The translations under genes and the position numbers were made by a program. The notes under the pieces are model-generated. The model made no database searches. It was given only the letters and a program-made list of their open reading frames with translations, and was not told the origin of the DNA. Positions 19,253 to 28,285 of a stretch of DNA of 64,000 bases are shown here, piece after piece. Source of the stretch: Saccharothrix sp. ALI-22-I (GTDB taxonomy: Bacteria; Actinomycetota; Actinomycetes; Mycobacteriales; Pseudonocardiaceae); the NCBI RefSeq assembly GCF_001984175.1, contig NZ_MTQP01000062.1, forward strand, positions 248,001 to 312,000. The letters are read 5' to 3'. How positions within the stretch are numbered: the stretch's first letter is position 1; each line of letters opens with the position of its first letter.

Positions 19253-20047
19253 TCAGTGACCGTCGACGAGTGGCATGGACAAGCCGGCGGGCGGGGTGGG
19301 CGTCGGGTCCACCTGGGCCTGGCGGGATGCGTGGGCCGAGGCCGTGATGGGTTCCTGCGAACGGCGCGGCACCGGGGTGAGGCTCGCCGACTCCTCCTGG
19401 ATGCGGTTGAGCCAGCCCTCCCAGCGCTGCTGCATCGGGCGGATCAGACCGCCGCCGACGCCGATCACGATCACGCCCGCGATGGTGGCGAGCACGGTGA
19501 TCAGGACCGGCATGGTCACCGCGACGGCGATGCCGAGCTGGTTCAGCGCGGCGATGGCGCCGAGCGCGACGATGAAGCCGTACGTGATGTTGCCCAGCAT
19601 CCGGGTGTACGGACGAGCGCCCAGCGCGCCGGTGACCAGGCCGCGCAGGGCCTTGCCGATCGCGGCGGCGACGATCACCAGGATGATGGCCACGACGATT
19701 CGCGGCAGGTACGCGATGACGTCGTTGAGCAGGGCGCTCACCGCGTTGCCGGTGCCGAACACGCCGAACGCGAGTTGGAGGACGATCAGCAGCACGAAGT
19801 AGTAGACGATCTTGACGATCAGCCTGGAGGCGTCGATCGGGGACTGCGCCATGGCGCCGCCCAGGCCGGAGCGCTCGACGAGGCGGTCGAACCCGACCCG
19901 CTTGAGCAGGAACCGGACGGCCCTGGCCAGTGCTTTCGCGATCAGCCACCCGATGAACAGGACTACGAGGAAGCCGAGGAGTTTCGGCACGAACGTGGCC
20001 ACCACCGCCCACGCCTGTCCGAGTCCTTCGGTGATCTGGGAGCCCAC
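19253..20047 (-). CDS. MscS-like mechanosensitive channel-type membrane protein (TM-helix repeat family)
   Basis: 264 residues with about five transmembrane helices: FVPKLLGFLVVLFIGWLI (about 19-36), the YYFVLLIVLQLAFGVF region, LPRIVVAIILVIVAAAIG, ITYGFIVALGAIAALNQLGI and VLITVLATIAGVIVIGVGGG. The repeated Gly/Ala-rich helices with KALARAVRFLLKRVGFDRL correspond to the 'conserved TM helix' family related to MscS channels but lacking the beta-domain. The C-terminal 60 residues are polar and cytoplasmic. Function is probably small-conductance or pressure-gated permeation; not proven. Start ATG-like codon at 20047 follows AGGAGG closely. Confidence 0.82.
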   Translation of the reverse strand: MGSQITEGLGQAWAVVATFVPKLLGFLVVLFIGWLIAKALARAVRFLLKRVGFDRLVERSGLGGAMAQSPIDASRLIVKIVYYFVLLIVLQLAFGVFGTGNAVSALLNDVIAYLPRIVVAIILVIVAAAIGKALRGLVTGALGARPYTRMLGNITYGFIVALGAIAALNQLGIAVAVTMPVLITVLATIAGVIVIGVGGGLIRPMQQRWEGWLNRIQEESASLTPVPRRSQEPITASAHASRQAQVDPTPTPPAGLSMPLVDGH

Positions 20048-20200
20048 GACGACCTCCTTGGCATTTCGATTGCGGTGGAGATCGTTTCCCAGCGCGGATC
20101 ACCCGGCAACCTGAAGTGGTGGCACGAAAGGGTGACTGACGTGGCGCTTTCACGCGGGACAGTCCAGAGTGGAGTCACCGGTGGGGACCGGGGAGAGGGA

Positions 20201-20234
20201 AACGCCCGGCGCGAGAGATCGCGTCGGGCGTTTT
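20201..20234. terminator. Bidirectional hairpin between MscS-like and TAP hydrolase genes
   Basis: AACGCCCG pairs with CGGGCGTTTT around a smaller GCGCG/CGCGT stem. The TTTT lies on the plus strand; on the minus strand TTTCCC follows. It probably terminates the hydrolase transcript. Confidence 0.65.
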
Positions 20235-20303
20235 CGCGTTCTGGGGGGGTGGTGGCTGGGGTGGGTTTCATGGGGGGCCGGGGGTTGGTCCGGCGGTGGT
20301 TTG

Positions 20304-21818
20304 TCAGGGGCGGGTGGAGAGGACTTGGCTGTTCAGGTACGTCTGCACGTGTTGCGGGGACGTGGGTTGGGTTGGGTTGGGCCTTGGGTCGCCGGGGCAG
20401 TTGGAGCTGCTGGGGGGCAGGATGCCGTCGACCATGTAGCGGTTGACTGCGCGGTCCACGCAGGTGTTTCCGGTGCCGTAGAGGCCGTGTTTGCCCTCGT
20501 CCAGGACGGTGATCAGGTTGTGACCCAGTCGGGTGGCCATTGCGGGGCCGCTGTCGTAGTGGGTTTGGGTGTCGCCCTCGGCCTGGATGACCAGGCCTAC
20601 CGGGTAGCCGTCTCGCTTGAGGGTCGCTGCGGGCTCGGGTGGGGTGAAGGTGCGGAACGCGCAGGTGGTGGGGGCGGCACGGACGACACCGAAGCCGTAC
20701 GGGTAGCGGTCGCGGAAGACGCGCATGTCTTCGAAGTAGGTCTCTACGTCGGTCGGCCAGTCGACCTCGCACGTCACCGTGTGGAACACGCCCGAGGCCA
20801 GGTCGTTCTGCGCCGAGCCGGCCAGTAGCGCGCTGGTCTCGGACGGCTTGCCGGCTTTCAGGTCGAGTACCGAGTTGGCCAGGTCCGACCACAGTGGACG
20901 GTAGCGGGTGCCTACCCCTATGGCGGCGTCGAAGGTGGTTCGGGTTTGGTAGCCGATCGGTTTGGTGACCAGAGCGGCGGCGACCTGCTCGATGGCTGCC
21001 ATCACCTGTTGTGGGGTGGCGCCCAGTTGGAAGCGGTCGTGGTGTTGTGCGACCCAGGCTGCCCAGTCCTCGACGTTGCGGCGCAGCGCCACCGCCTGTG
21101 CTCGGAACTGCTCGCGCCAGATCCACTCCGGGTGCACGGCCGAGTCGAGCACGTTGCGGTCCAGTCGGGTCGGGAAGAGGCTCCCGTAGACCGCGCCCAG
21201 GTACGTGCCGTAGGAGTAGCCGAGGTAGTTGAGCTTCTCCTCGCCCAGTGCCGCGCGGACCACGTCCAGGTCCCGTGCGGTGTTCGGGGTGTTGACGAAC
21301 GGGCGGATGCCGCCTGCCGCGCGTTGGCAGGCGTCCTCGGCGGCCCGTGCCTCGGCGGCCCACTTCGGGAAGTCGGAATCAGCCGGTCGGGTGTCGAATG
21401 TCGCCAGATCGGGCACCGTGCGGCACCTCAGCGCGGTGGATCTGCCTACGCCGCGCGGGTCGAAGCCGATCAGGTCGTAGACCTCCGCCACCTCGGTGTC
21501 TGCCAGGAACCGCGGCATGCCCAGGCCGGAACCGCCGGGGCCGCCGGGGTTGAGCACCAGGATGCCGCGCCTGCGTGCCGGGTCCGTGGCCTTCTTGCGG
21601 CTGATCACCAGCGAGATGCGTTCCGCCGCGGGGCGCTTGTAGTCCAGCGGCAGCACCAGTTCCGCGCACTCCAGGCGGCCCTCGTCGCACGGTGACCAGG
21701 TGACTTTCTGGGTGTAGAACTCGGCCAGTGGATCGCTGCGCGCGGTGCCGAACGACGGTGTGACGCCCGTCGCCAGCACCGCGGCCGCCACCAGGCCTAC
21801 TGACATGTATCTGCGCAC
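20304..21818 (-). CDS. Secreted alpha/beta hydrolase, tripeptidyl aminopeptidase (TAP/SlpD-E) type
   Basis: 504 residues with a signal peptide (MRRYMSVGLVAAAVLATGV) from GTG 21818, which has AGGAGG five bases upstream; the frame extension to 21851 lacks one. The hydrolase shows NPGGPGGSG (oxyanion region), GFDPRGVG, GYSYGTYLGAVY with the nucleophile Ser, and the catalytic His near the end in DEGKHGLYG. Cysteines near the C-terminus (NTC, NCPG) fit the TAP-like C-terminal domain. Expected to remove tripeptides from extracellular or wall-exposed peptides. Divergent from fasR. Confidence 0.92.
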   Translation of the reverse strand: MRRYMSVGLVAAAVLATGVTPSFGTARSDPLAEFYTQKVTWSPCDEGRLECAELVLPLDYKRPAAERISLVISRKKATDPARRRGILVLNPGGPGGSGLGMPRFLADTEVAEVYDLIGFDPRGVGRSTALRCRTVPDLATFDTRPADSDFPKWAAEARAAEDACQRAAGGIRPFVNTPNTARDLDVVRAALGEEKLNYLGYSYGTYLGAVYGSLFPTRLDRNVLDSAVHPEWIWREQFRAQAVALRRNVEDWAAWVAQHHDRFQLGATPQQVMAAIEQVAAALVTKPIGYQTRTTFDAAIGVGTRYRPLWSDLANSVLDLKAGKPSETSALLAGSAQNDLASGVFHTVTCEVDWPTDVETYFEDMRVFRDRYPYGFGVVRAAPTTCAFRTFTPPEPAATLKRDGYPVGLVIQAEGDTQTHYDSGPAMATRLGHNLITVLDEGKHGLYGTGNTCVDRAVNRYMVDGILPPSSSNCPGDPRPNPTQPTSPQHVQTYLNSQVLSTRP

Positions 21819-21934
21819 GGGCACCTCCTGACGAGCCGGTTCGAACGCCACCGACGGTAGGGCGATCGGCGCGGAGCGTCAGGTTGTGTCACTCGTTGGT
21901 GTCGGTCATCGGGGCCCGTGCGATCGTTGCGGGT

Positions 21935-23110
21935 ATGACCAGCTCAGCCGCGCTGTCGCGGGACACCTTGCGAACGCTGCAACGGGCGTCGGGCGACCTG
22001 GCCGCGGCGAGCGTGGCCGAGATGGAGGAACGGCTCCCTTGGTTCCGGCGGATGCCGGCCGATCAGCGGGCGGGTGTGCTGCTGCTGATCCAGAACGGTG
22101 TCGCGGGGTTCGTGTCGTGGCTGCACGATCCGCAGCAGGCGATCCGGCTGACCGCCGAGGCGTTCCGGTCCGCGCCCAAGGACATCTCCCGGTGGGTGAG
22201 CCTGCGGCAGACCGTGGAGCTGGTGCGAATCGCGTTGGAGCTGTTCGAGCAGTTGCTGCCGAAGCTGGCCGAGAACGAGGCCGAGCGCGCGCTGCTGACC
22301 GAGGGCGTGCTGCGGTACGGGCGGGAGATCGCGTTCTCGGCGGCCACCTCGTACGCGGCGGCGGCGGAGGCGCGCGGTGCGTGGGACGCCCGGCTGGAGG
22401 CGCTGGTCGTGGACGGCATCATGCGTGGCGACGCGGAGGAGTCGTTGCTGTCCCGCGCCACCGCGCTGGGCTGGGACCCGGCGGCGGAGGCGACCGTGCT
22501 GGTGGGCAACCCGCCGTCGGACGACCCGCCGGCGGTGGTGTTCGAGGTGCGCAGCCGGGCGGCCCGGATCGGGCGGCCGGCGCTGTTGAGCGTGCAGGGC
22601 TCGCGGTTGGTCGTGGTGCTGGGCGGTGAGACGGAACGGGGTGAAGAGCTGGTCCGGATCTCCGAGGCGTTCGGGCCCGGATCGGTGGTGGCCGGGCCGA
22701 CGGTGACCAGTCTGGCCGAGGCGCACCGCAGCGCCGGCGACGCGTTGTCCGGGCTGCGCGCGGTCGTCGGGTGGCCCGCCGCGCCGCGGCCGGTGCGGTC
22801 GCTGGACCTGCTGCCGGAGCGCGCGCTGGCCGGTGATCCGGAGGCCGAGTGGCAGCTGGTGGACCGGGTGGCGCGGCCGTTGGAGGAGGCGGGCGGTTCG
22901 CTGCTGGAGACCGTGGACACGTTCCTGGAGGTGGGCGGCGTGCTGGAGGCGTGCGCGCGGAAGCTGTTCGTGCACCCGAACACGGTCCGCTACCGACTCA
23001 AGCGGGCCACCGAGCTCACCGGGCGGAACGCGAACGATCCCCGTGACGCTCTGGTGTTGCGCGTGGCACTGTCCGTAGGGCGATTGGCCCGTGCGCGCGG
23101 GTTGTGGTGA
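21935..23110 (+). CDS. fasR: Fatty acid synthesis regulator FasR-like, PucR-type HTH
   Basis: 391 residues: an N-terminal helical ligand-binding region (MEERLPWFRRMPADQRAG then a FVSWLHDPQQA block), a central variable domain, and a C-terminal PucR-type helix-turn-helix (LEACARKLFVHPNTVRYRL, about residues 338-356). The position immediately upstream of fabD-fabH-acpP-fabF matches FasR of Streptomyces, which activates this operon. ATG 21935 is chosen; longer in-frame starts reach into the divergent hydrolase promoter. A TTTGTAG-N5-CTACAAA inverted repeat in the gap before fabD is a possible binding site. Confidence 0.9.
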   Translation: MTSSAALSRDTLRTLQRASGDLAAASVAEMEERLPWFRRMPADQRAGVLLLIQNGVAGFVSWLHDPQQAIRLTAEAFRSAPKDISRWVSLRQTVELVRIALELFEQLLPKLAENEAERALLTEGVLRYGREIAFSAATSYAAAAEARGAWDARLEALVVDGIMRGDAEESLLSRATALGWDPAAEATVLVGNPPSDDPPAVVFEVRSRAARIGRPALLSVQGSRLVVVLGGETERGEELVRISEAFGPGSVVAGPTVTSLAEAHRSAGDALSGLRAVVGWPAAPRPVRSLDLLPERALAGDPEAEWQLVDRVARPLEEAGGSLLETVDTFLEVGGVLEACARKLFVHPNTVRYRLKRATELTGRNANDPRDALVLRVALSVGRLARARGLW

Positions 23111-23213
23111 CCCCGTTTCGGCGACAACCGGACGAGTGTGACGGAAGACGCATGTCCGTTTGGGTCGGGTTCCACAACACGTGATGTCGTTCTACGTTCA
23201 TCTACGAGTCACT

Positions 23214-23232
23214 TTTGTAGACACCCTACAAA
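23214..23232. promoter_or_regulatory. Inverted repeat upstream of fabD, candidate FasR operator
   Basis: TTTGTAG-ACACC-CTACAAA, a perfect 7-bp inverted repeat with a five-base centre, inside an A/T-richer stretch (23185-23245) that also carries two TCTACG hexamers. It lies 66 bases before the preferred fabD start and downstream of the fasR stop. Confidence 0.45.
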
Positions 23233-23298
23233 CTACGGTCCCTTGTTTCGTCAGTGGCGGCATCACGGGAAACGGCCGTCAGCGTGTTCAGTGAGCGG

Positions 23299-24243
23299 GT
23301 GATCGCACTCCTCGCCCCCGGACAGGGGTCCCAGACACCCGGAATGCTGACCCCCTGGCTCGAAGTCGAGGGGGCTGCCGAGCGGGTCGGTGCGTGGTCC
23401 GAGGCGATCGGCCTCGACCTCGTGCGTCTGGGCACCACGGCCGACGCGGACGAGATCAAGGACACCGCGGTCACCCAGCCGCTCGTCGTCGCGCTCGCCC
23501 TGCTCGCCTACGAGGAGCTGCGCCGCCGGGTCGAGCTGCCCGCCGACACGATCATCGCCGGCCACTCCGTCGGTGAACTCGCCGCCGCCGCCATCGCGGG
23601 CGTGCTGAGCACCGACGACGCCGTCGCGCTCGCTGCCGTGCGCGGCGCCGAGATGGCCGCCGCCTGCGCGTTGACGCCGACCGGCATGGCCGCGGTCCTC
23701 GGTGGCGAGCAGGACGAGGTGCTGGCCCGGCTGGCGGAGCTGGGCCTGGTCGGCGCGAACCGCAACGGCGCGGGCCAGATCGTGGCCGCGGGCCCGCTGG
23801 AAGCGCTGGACAAGCTCGTGGAGGAGCCGCCCGGGCGGGCGAAGATCCGCAGGCTCCAGGTCGCGGGCGCGTTCCACACCCGGTTCATGGCGCCCGCCGA
23901 GGACGCGTTGCGCGCCCGTGCCGCCGGGGTCGTGGTGAAGGACGCCGCGCTGCCGCTGCTGTCCAACGCCGACGGCGCGATGGTGTCCGACGGCGCCGAG
24001 GTGCTGAGCCGACTGATCTCCCAGGTGACCCGCCCGGTGCGGTGGGACGCCTGCCAGACAACCCTGGCCGGGCACGCCGTGACCGCGGTGGTCGAACTGC
24101 CACCCGCGGGCGCGTTGACCGGCCTGGCCAAGCGCGAACTGAAGGGCACACCCACCTTGGGCCTCAAGACCCCCGACCAGCTGGACCAGGTCGTCGAGAT
24201 GCTCGTCTCCGTGCAGGAGAACCACTCGGAGGCGGTCAAGTGA
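23299..24243 (+). CDS. fabD: Malonyl-CoA:ACP transacylase
   Basis: 314 residues. Transfers malonyl from CoA to acyl carrier protein for fatty acid elongation. The oxyanion motif LAPGQGSQTPGM is at the very N-terminus; the nucleophile Ser is in IAGHSVGEL, and the catalytic His in AGAFHTRFM. GTG 23299 starts the protein at the conserved first strand; GTG 23284 and GTG 23254 are in frame and cannot be ruled out because none has a strong binding site. First gene of the operon; its stop overlaps the fabH start (GTGA). Confidence 0.95.
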   Translation: MIALLAPGQGSQTPGMLTPWLEVEGAAERVGAWSEAIGLDLVRLGTTADADEIKDTAVTQPLVVALALLAYEELRRRVELPADTIIAGHSVGELAAAAIAGVLSTDDAVALAAVRGAEMAAACALTPTGMAAVLGGEQDEVLARLAELGLVGANRNGAGQIVAAGPLEALDKLVEEPPGRAKIRRLQVAGAFHTRFMAPAEDALRARAAGVVVKDAALPLLSNADGAMVSDGAEVLSRLISQVTRPVRWDACQTTLAGHAVTAVVELPPAGALTGLAKRELKGTPTLGLKTPDQLDQVVEMLVSVQENHSEAVK

Positions 24244-25217
24244 CCACCTTCTCCGTCCCGGCCGGCTCGGTCGGCACGCGCATCCTCGGCCTGGGCAGCT
24301 ACCAGCCCGAGACGATCGTCAGCAACCACGACCTGAGCCTGCGCATGGACACCTCGGACGAGTGGATCCGAGACCGGGTCGGCATCGCCAACCGCCGGGT
24401 GGCCAAGCCGGACGAGCGGCTGGTCGACATGGCGGTCGAGGCCGGTGCCAAGGCCGTGGCCGACGCCGGGCTGACCCCGTCGGACATCGGCGCGGTCATC
24501 GTGGCCACCTGCACCATGCCGTCCGGAATTCCCAACGCGGCGGCGCAGGTCGCCGACCGGATCGGGGTCAAGGGCGCGCCCGCGTTCGACCTGAACGCCG
24601 CGTGCGCGGGCTTCTGCTACGCGCTGGGCACCGCGTCCGACCTGGTCCGCGCGGGCACCGCGGAGCACGTGCTGGTCATCGGCGCGGAGAAGCTGACCGA
24701 CTGGGTGGACCCGAACGACCGGTCCACCGCGATCATCTTCGCCGACGGCGCGGGCGCGGCGGTCGTCGGTCCGTCCGACGAGCCGGGCATCGGCCCGGTG
24801 TCCTGGGGCAGCGCGGGCGACCTGGTCGACATGATCCACATCGCCGACCGCGAGTCGTTCATCTTCCAGGAGGGCCAGTCGGTCTTCCGCTGGGCGACCA
24901 CGCAGATCGCGCCGATCGCGCTCAAGGCGATCGAGCTGGCCGGCCTGGAGGTGTCCGATGTGGACGTCTTCGTGCCGCACCAGGCGAACCTGCGGATCAT
25001 CGAGGCCATCGCGAAGCGGTTGCGCGCCAAGGGTGCCCGTGAAGACCTCGTGATCGCACGTGACATTGTGGACTCCGGCAACACCTCGTCCGCTTCGATC
25101 CCGCTCGCGCTGGACCACATGCGCGCGGCGGGAGAGGTGCGCAGCGGCGACGTGGCGCTGCTCGTCGGCTTCGGGGCCGGCCTGTCCTACGCGGGACAGG
25201 TCGTCCGGCTGCCGTGA
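24240..25217 (+). CDS. fabH: 3-oxoacyl-ACP synthase III
   Basis: 325 residues. Condenses an acyl-CoA starter with malonyl-ACP and so sets chain initiation and branched or straight starter choice. The catalytic triad is visible: Cys in DLNAACAGFCYA, His in FVPHQANLRI and Asn in VDSGNTSSAS. The GTG start overlaps the fabD stop by four bases, giving translational coupling. 64 bases before acpP with a purine-rich binding site (GAAGGAAGGG) for the latter. Confidence 0.97.
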   Translation: MTTFSVPAGSVGTRILGLGSYQPETIVSNHDLSLRMDTSDEWIRDRVGIANRRVAKPDERLVDMAVEAGAKAVADAGLTPSDIGAVIVATCTMPSGIPNAAAQVADRIGVKGAPAFDLNAACAGFCYALGTASDLVRAGTAEHVLVIGAEKLTDWVDPNDRSTAIIFADGAGAAVVGPSDEPGIGPVSWGSAGDLVDMIHIADRESFIFQEGQSVFRWATTQIAPIALKAIELAGLEVSDVDVFVPHQANLRIIEAIAKRLRAKGAREDLVIARDIVDSGNTSSASIPLALDHMRAAGEVRSGDVALLVGFGAGLSYAGQVVRLP

Positions 25218-25281
25218 CCGCAATCCGAGACTCCGGTGGGACCAACCAGCCGGCGAAGCAAGAAGAAGGAAGGGATTTTCA

Positions 25282-25521
25282 GTGAGCAACGAGGACATCC
25301 AGAAGGGGCTCGCCGAGATCGTCGAAGAGGTCGCCGGCGTCGAAGCGGCCGATGTAACGGCTGACAAGTCCTTTGTGGACGACCTGGACATCGACTCGCT
25401 GTCCATGGTGGAGATCGCCGTGCAGGCCGAGGACAAGTTCGGCGTGAAGATCCCGGACGACGAGCTGGCCAACCTCAAGACCGTGGGCGATGCGGTCAAC
25501 TACATCGCCAGCAACGCATGA
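25282..25521 (+). CDS. acpP: Acyl carrier protein
   Basis: 79 residues, strongly acidic, four-helix ACP. The phosphopantetheine attachment Ser is in DLDIDSLSMVE (DSL motif, about residue 40). Carries the growing acyl chain among FabD, FabH and FabF. The GTG start has GAAGGAAGGG about eight bases upstream, the best binding site of the operon, matching the need for excess ACP. The last four bases (ATGA) overlap fabF. Confidence 0.97.
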   Translation: MSNEDIQKGLAEIVEEVAGVEAADVTADKSFVDDLDIDSLSMVEIAVQAEDKFGVKIPDDELANLKTVGDAVNYIASNA

Positions 25522-26753
25522 CCAGTAGCAACGACGTCGTCGTCACCGGGCTGGGTGCCACCACCCCGCTCGGTGGCGATGTCGCCTCCACCTGGGACGC
25601 GCTCCTGGCCGGCCGCAGCGGTGTGACGCCGCTCGTGGGCGGCTTCGCCGAGCGGTTCGACCTGCCGGTGCGGATCGCCGCGCGGCTCGCGGTCGAGCCG
25701 ACCGAGGTGCTGCCGCGCGTCGAGGCGCGCCGGCTGGACCGCTGCGAGCAGGTCGCGATGGTCGCCGCCCGCCAGGCGTGGGCCGACTCCGGGCTCGGTG
25801 GCGACGGCGTCGACCCCGAGCGGCTCGGTGTCGTGATCGGCACCGGCATCGGCGGCGCGATGACGCTGCTGGACCAGGACGACCTGATCGAGGCCGGTGG
25901 GCTGCGCAAGGTGTCGCCGCTTACCGTGCCGATGCTCATGCCCAACGGCCCGGCCGCGCACGTCGGACTGGACCTGAAGGCACGCGCGGGCGTGCACGCG
26001 CCGGTGTCGGCGTGCGCTTCCGGCGCCGAGGCGCTGGCCTGGGCGTGGCGGATGCTCAAGTCCGGCGAGGCGGACGTGGTCGTGGCCGGTGGCGCGGAAG
26101 CGTGCATCACCACCATCACCATGGCCGGCTTCATCCAGGCCAGGACCATGAGCACCCGCAACGACGACCCGGAACGCGCGTCGCGCCCGTTCGACGTGAA
26201 CCGGGACGGGTTCGTGCTCGGCGAGGGCGCCGGGATCCTGGTGCTGGAGCGCGAGGACTTCGCCCGCGCCCGCGGCGCGCGGATCTACGGCAAGCTCGCG
26301 GGCATCGGCACCAGCTCCGACGGCCACCACATCACCGCGGCCGACCCCGAGGGCATCGGCCAGTCGCGGGCCATCACCAAGGCGATCCAGGTCGCGGGCG
26401 TGGACAAGGCCGACGTCGGCCACGTCAACTGCCACGCGACGTCCACCCCGGTGGGCGACGTGATCGAGCCGCTGGCGGTGCGCCGGGCGATCGGTGAGCA
26501 CCCGGTGCTGACCGCGCCGAAGGGCAACCACGGCCACCTGCTGGGCGCTTCGGGCGCGGTGGAGGCGATCACCACGCTGCTGTCGGTCCGCGACGGCATC
26601 GTGCCGCCGACGCTGAACCTGGAGGACCAGGACCCGAGGGTGCAACTGGAGGTCGTCAGCGGCGAACCGCGCAAGATCGAGCTGGTCGCCGCGGTCAACA
26701 ACTCGTTCGGGTTCGGCGGGCACAACGTCTCGCTCGTCTTCACCCAGGCCTGA
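25518..26753 (+). CDS. fabF: 3-oxoacyl-ACP synthase II
   Basis: 411 residues. Elongating ketosynthase with the Cys-His-His active site: VSACASGAEALAWA, NCHATSTPVGD and KGNHGHLLGASGA. Starts within the acpP stop codon (ATGA overlap), so translation is coupled. In Corynebacteriales the equivalents are kasA/kasB next to accD6; here a single copy is followed 43 bases later by an acyl-CoA carboxylase subunit. Confidence 0.97.
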   Translation: MTSSNDVVVTGLGATTPLGGDVASTWDALLAGRSGVTPLVGGFAERFDLPVRIAARLAVEPTEVLPRVEARRLDRCEQVAMVAARQAWADSGLGGDGVDPERLGVVIGTGIGGAMTLLDQDDLIEAGGLRKVSPLTVPMLMPNGPAAHVGLDLKARAGVHAPVSACASGAEALAWAWRMLKSGEADVVVAGGAEACITTITMAGFIQARTMSTRNDDPERASRPFDVNRDGFVLGEGAGILVLEREDFARARGARIYGKLAGIGTSSDGHHITAADPEGIGQSRAITKAIQVAGVDKADVGHVNCHATSTPVGDVIEPLAVRRAIGEHPVLTAPKGNHGHLLGASGAVEAITTLLSVRDGIVPPTLNLEDQDPRVQLEVVSGEPRKIELVAAVNNSFGFGGHNVSLVFTQA

Positions 26754-26796
26754 ACCCAATCCCGGCCAGACGTTCGTTCACACGAGGAGCCTCTCG

Positions 26797-28224
26797 ATGA
26801 CTGCCCTTGCGTCCCGACCGGCGAATCCGGGGCCGGGCGGCGAACCCGATCCGCGCGATCCGGAGTTCCGGCTCGCGCAACTGCTGGACCCCGGTTCCAT
26901 CGCGCCCTTGCGGCCCCGTGACGGCAGCGGCATGTTCGCCGTGCGGGGACGGATCAACGGCGCGAAGGTCGTGGCCTATTGCAGCGACGCCACGCGGATG
27001 GGCGGCGCGCTGGGGTCCGAGGGATGCAGGCACATCGTCGAGGCGATCGACGTCGCGGTGCGCGAGCGCACCCCGGTGATCGGCGTCTGGCACTCCGGCG
27101 GCGCACGGCTGCCGGAGGGCGTGGAGTCGCTGGACGGCATGGGCCAGATGTTCGCCGCGATGATCCGGGCGTCCGGTCGGGTGCCGCAGATCTCCGTGGT
27201 GGTCGGCCCGGCCGCCGGTGGCGGCGCCTACGGTCCCGCGCTGACCGACGTGGTGATCATGGCTCCGGCCGGCAAGGTCTTCGTGACCGGGCCGGACGTG
27301 GTCCGGTCGGTGACCGGCGAGCAGATCGACATGGACGGGCTGGGCGGTGCGGAGGCGCACGGGCGCAAGTCCGGCGTGGTGCACGTGATCGCGTCCGACG
27401 AGCCGGACGCGTACCAGCGGGCGCGGCGGATCACCGGGCTGTTCGCCCAGCCTGGCGTGTTCGACCTGCACTCGGTGCCCGACGGTGACGACCTGCGGGC
27501 GTTGCTGCCGGAGCAGCCGCAGCGGGCGTACGACGTGAAGCCGCTGGTCGGGGCGATCCTGGACGCGGATTCGTTCGAGGAGTTGCAGGCCAAGTGGGCG
27601 CCGAACATCGTGGTCGGCCTCGGCCGGCTCGGTGGCCGCACGGTCGGCGTGATCGCGAACAACCCGATCCGCAAGGGCGGGTGCCTGGACTCGCTGTCGG
27701 CGGAGAAGGCGGCGCGGTTCGTGCGGATGTGCGACGCGTTCGGCGTGCCGCTGCTGGTGCTGGTGGACGTGCCGGGGTACCTGCCGGGCGTCGGCCAGGA
27801 GTGGGACGGCGTGGTGCGGCGCGGCGCGAAGCTGCTGCACGCGTTCGGTGAGGCCGTGGTGCCGCGGGTGACGTTGGTGACCCGCAAGTCCTACGGCGGC
27901 GCGTACATCGCGATGAACTCCCGGTCGTTGGGTGCGACGGCGGTGTTCGCGTGGCCGATCGCCGAGGTGGCCGTGATGGGCGCCAAGGCGGCGGTCGGCA
28001 TCCTGCACCGCAAGAAGCTGGCGGCCGTGCCGGACGAGGAGCGGGAGGCGTTGCACGCCAAGCTCGTCGAGGAGCACGAGCGGATCGCGGGCGGTGTCGA
28101 GCGGGCGATCGCGATCGGCGTGGTGGACGAGGTCGTCGAGCCGACCAAGACGCGGCGGAAGCTGGCGCAGGCCCTCGCGGCCGCACCGGCCGGACGCGGC
28201 GCGCACGGCAACATCCCGCTGTAA
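26797..28224 (+). CDS. accD: Acyl-CoA (acetyl/propionyl-CoA) carboxylase beta subunit, AccD6-like
   Basis: 475-residue carboxyltransferase with paired crotonase-like halves. Visible are WHSGGARLPEGVESLDGMGQ, GPAAGGGAYGPAL, and in the C-terminal half VDVPGYLPGVGQEW and RKSYGGAYIAMNS, which form the acyl-CoA and biotin sites. It transfers CO2 from the biotinylated alpha subunit (not in this window) to acetyl-CoA to make malonyl-CoA, feeding FabD. ATG at 26797 has GAGGAG seven bases upstream. Its location at the end of the fab operon mirrors accD6 in Mycobacterium. A terminator hairpin follows. Confidence 0.93.
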   Translation: MTALASRPANPGPGGEPDPRDPEFRLAQLLDPGSIAPLRPRDGSGMFAVRGRINGAKVVAYCSDATRMGGALGSEGCRHIVEAIDVAVRERTPVIGVWHSGGARLPEGVESLDGMGQMFAAMIRASGRVPQISVVVGPAAGGGAYGPALTDVVIMAPAGKVFVTGPDVVRSVTGEQIDMDGLGGAEAHGRKSGVVHVIASDEPDAYQRARRITGLFAQPGVFDLHSVPDGDDLRALLPEQPQRAYDVKPLVGAILDADSFEELQAKWAPNIVVGLGRLGGRTVGVIANNPIRKGGCLDSLSAEKAARFVRMCDAFGVPLLVLVDVPGYLPGVGQEWDGVVRRGAKLLHAFGEAVVPRVTLVTRKSYGGAYIAMNSRSLGATAVFAWPIAEVAVMGAKAAVGILHRKKLAAVPDEEREALHAKLVEEHERIAGGVERAIAIGVVDEVVEPTKTRRKLAQALAAAPAGRGAHGNIPL

Positions 28225-28240
28225 CGGGACGCCGGCGTTC

Positions 28241-28273
28241 GGTGGGGTCGCTCCGTCGGGGGGCGACCCCACC
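28241..28273 (+). terminator. Terminator of the fab-accD operon
   Basis: GGTGGGGTCGC pairs exactly with GCGACCCCACC across an 11-base loop, 17 bases after the accD stop. Confidence 0.8.
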
Positions 28274-28285
28274 GCCGTTCTGGGC

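Noticed and set aside
17616-20153. An 845-codon minus-strand open frame across the phytase and repeats
   Set aside because: It runs antisense through the phytase and through the 19-bp repeat; its composition is Arg/Pro/His-rich with no domain.
23254-28224. Polyketide biosynthesis cluster
   Set aside because: The ketosynthases and carrier protein are the housekeeping fatty acid synthase set with FasR and AccD; no PKS-specific genes are present.
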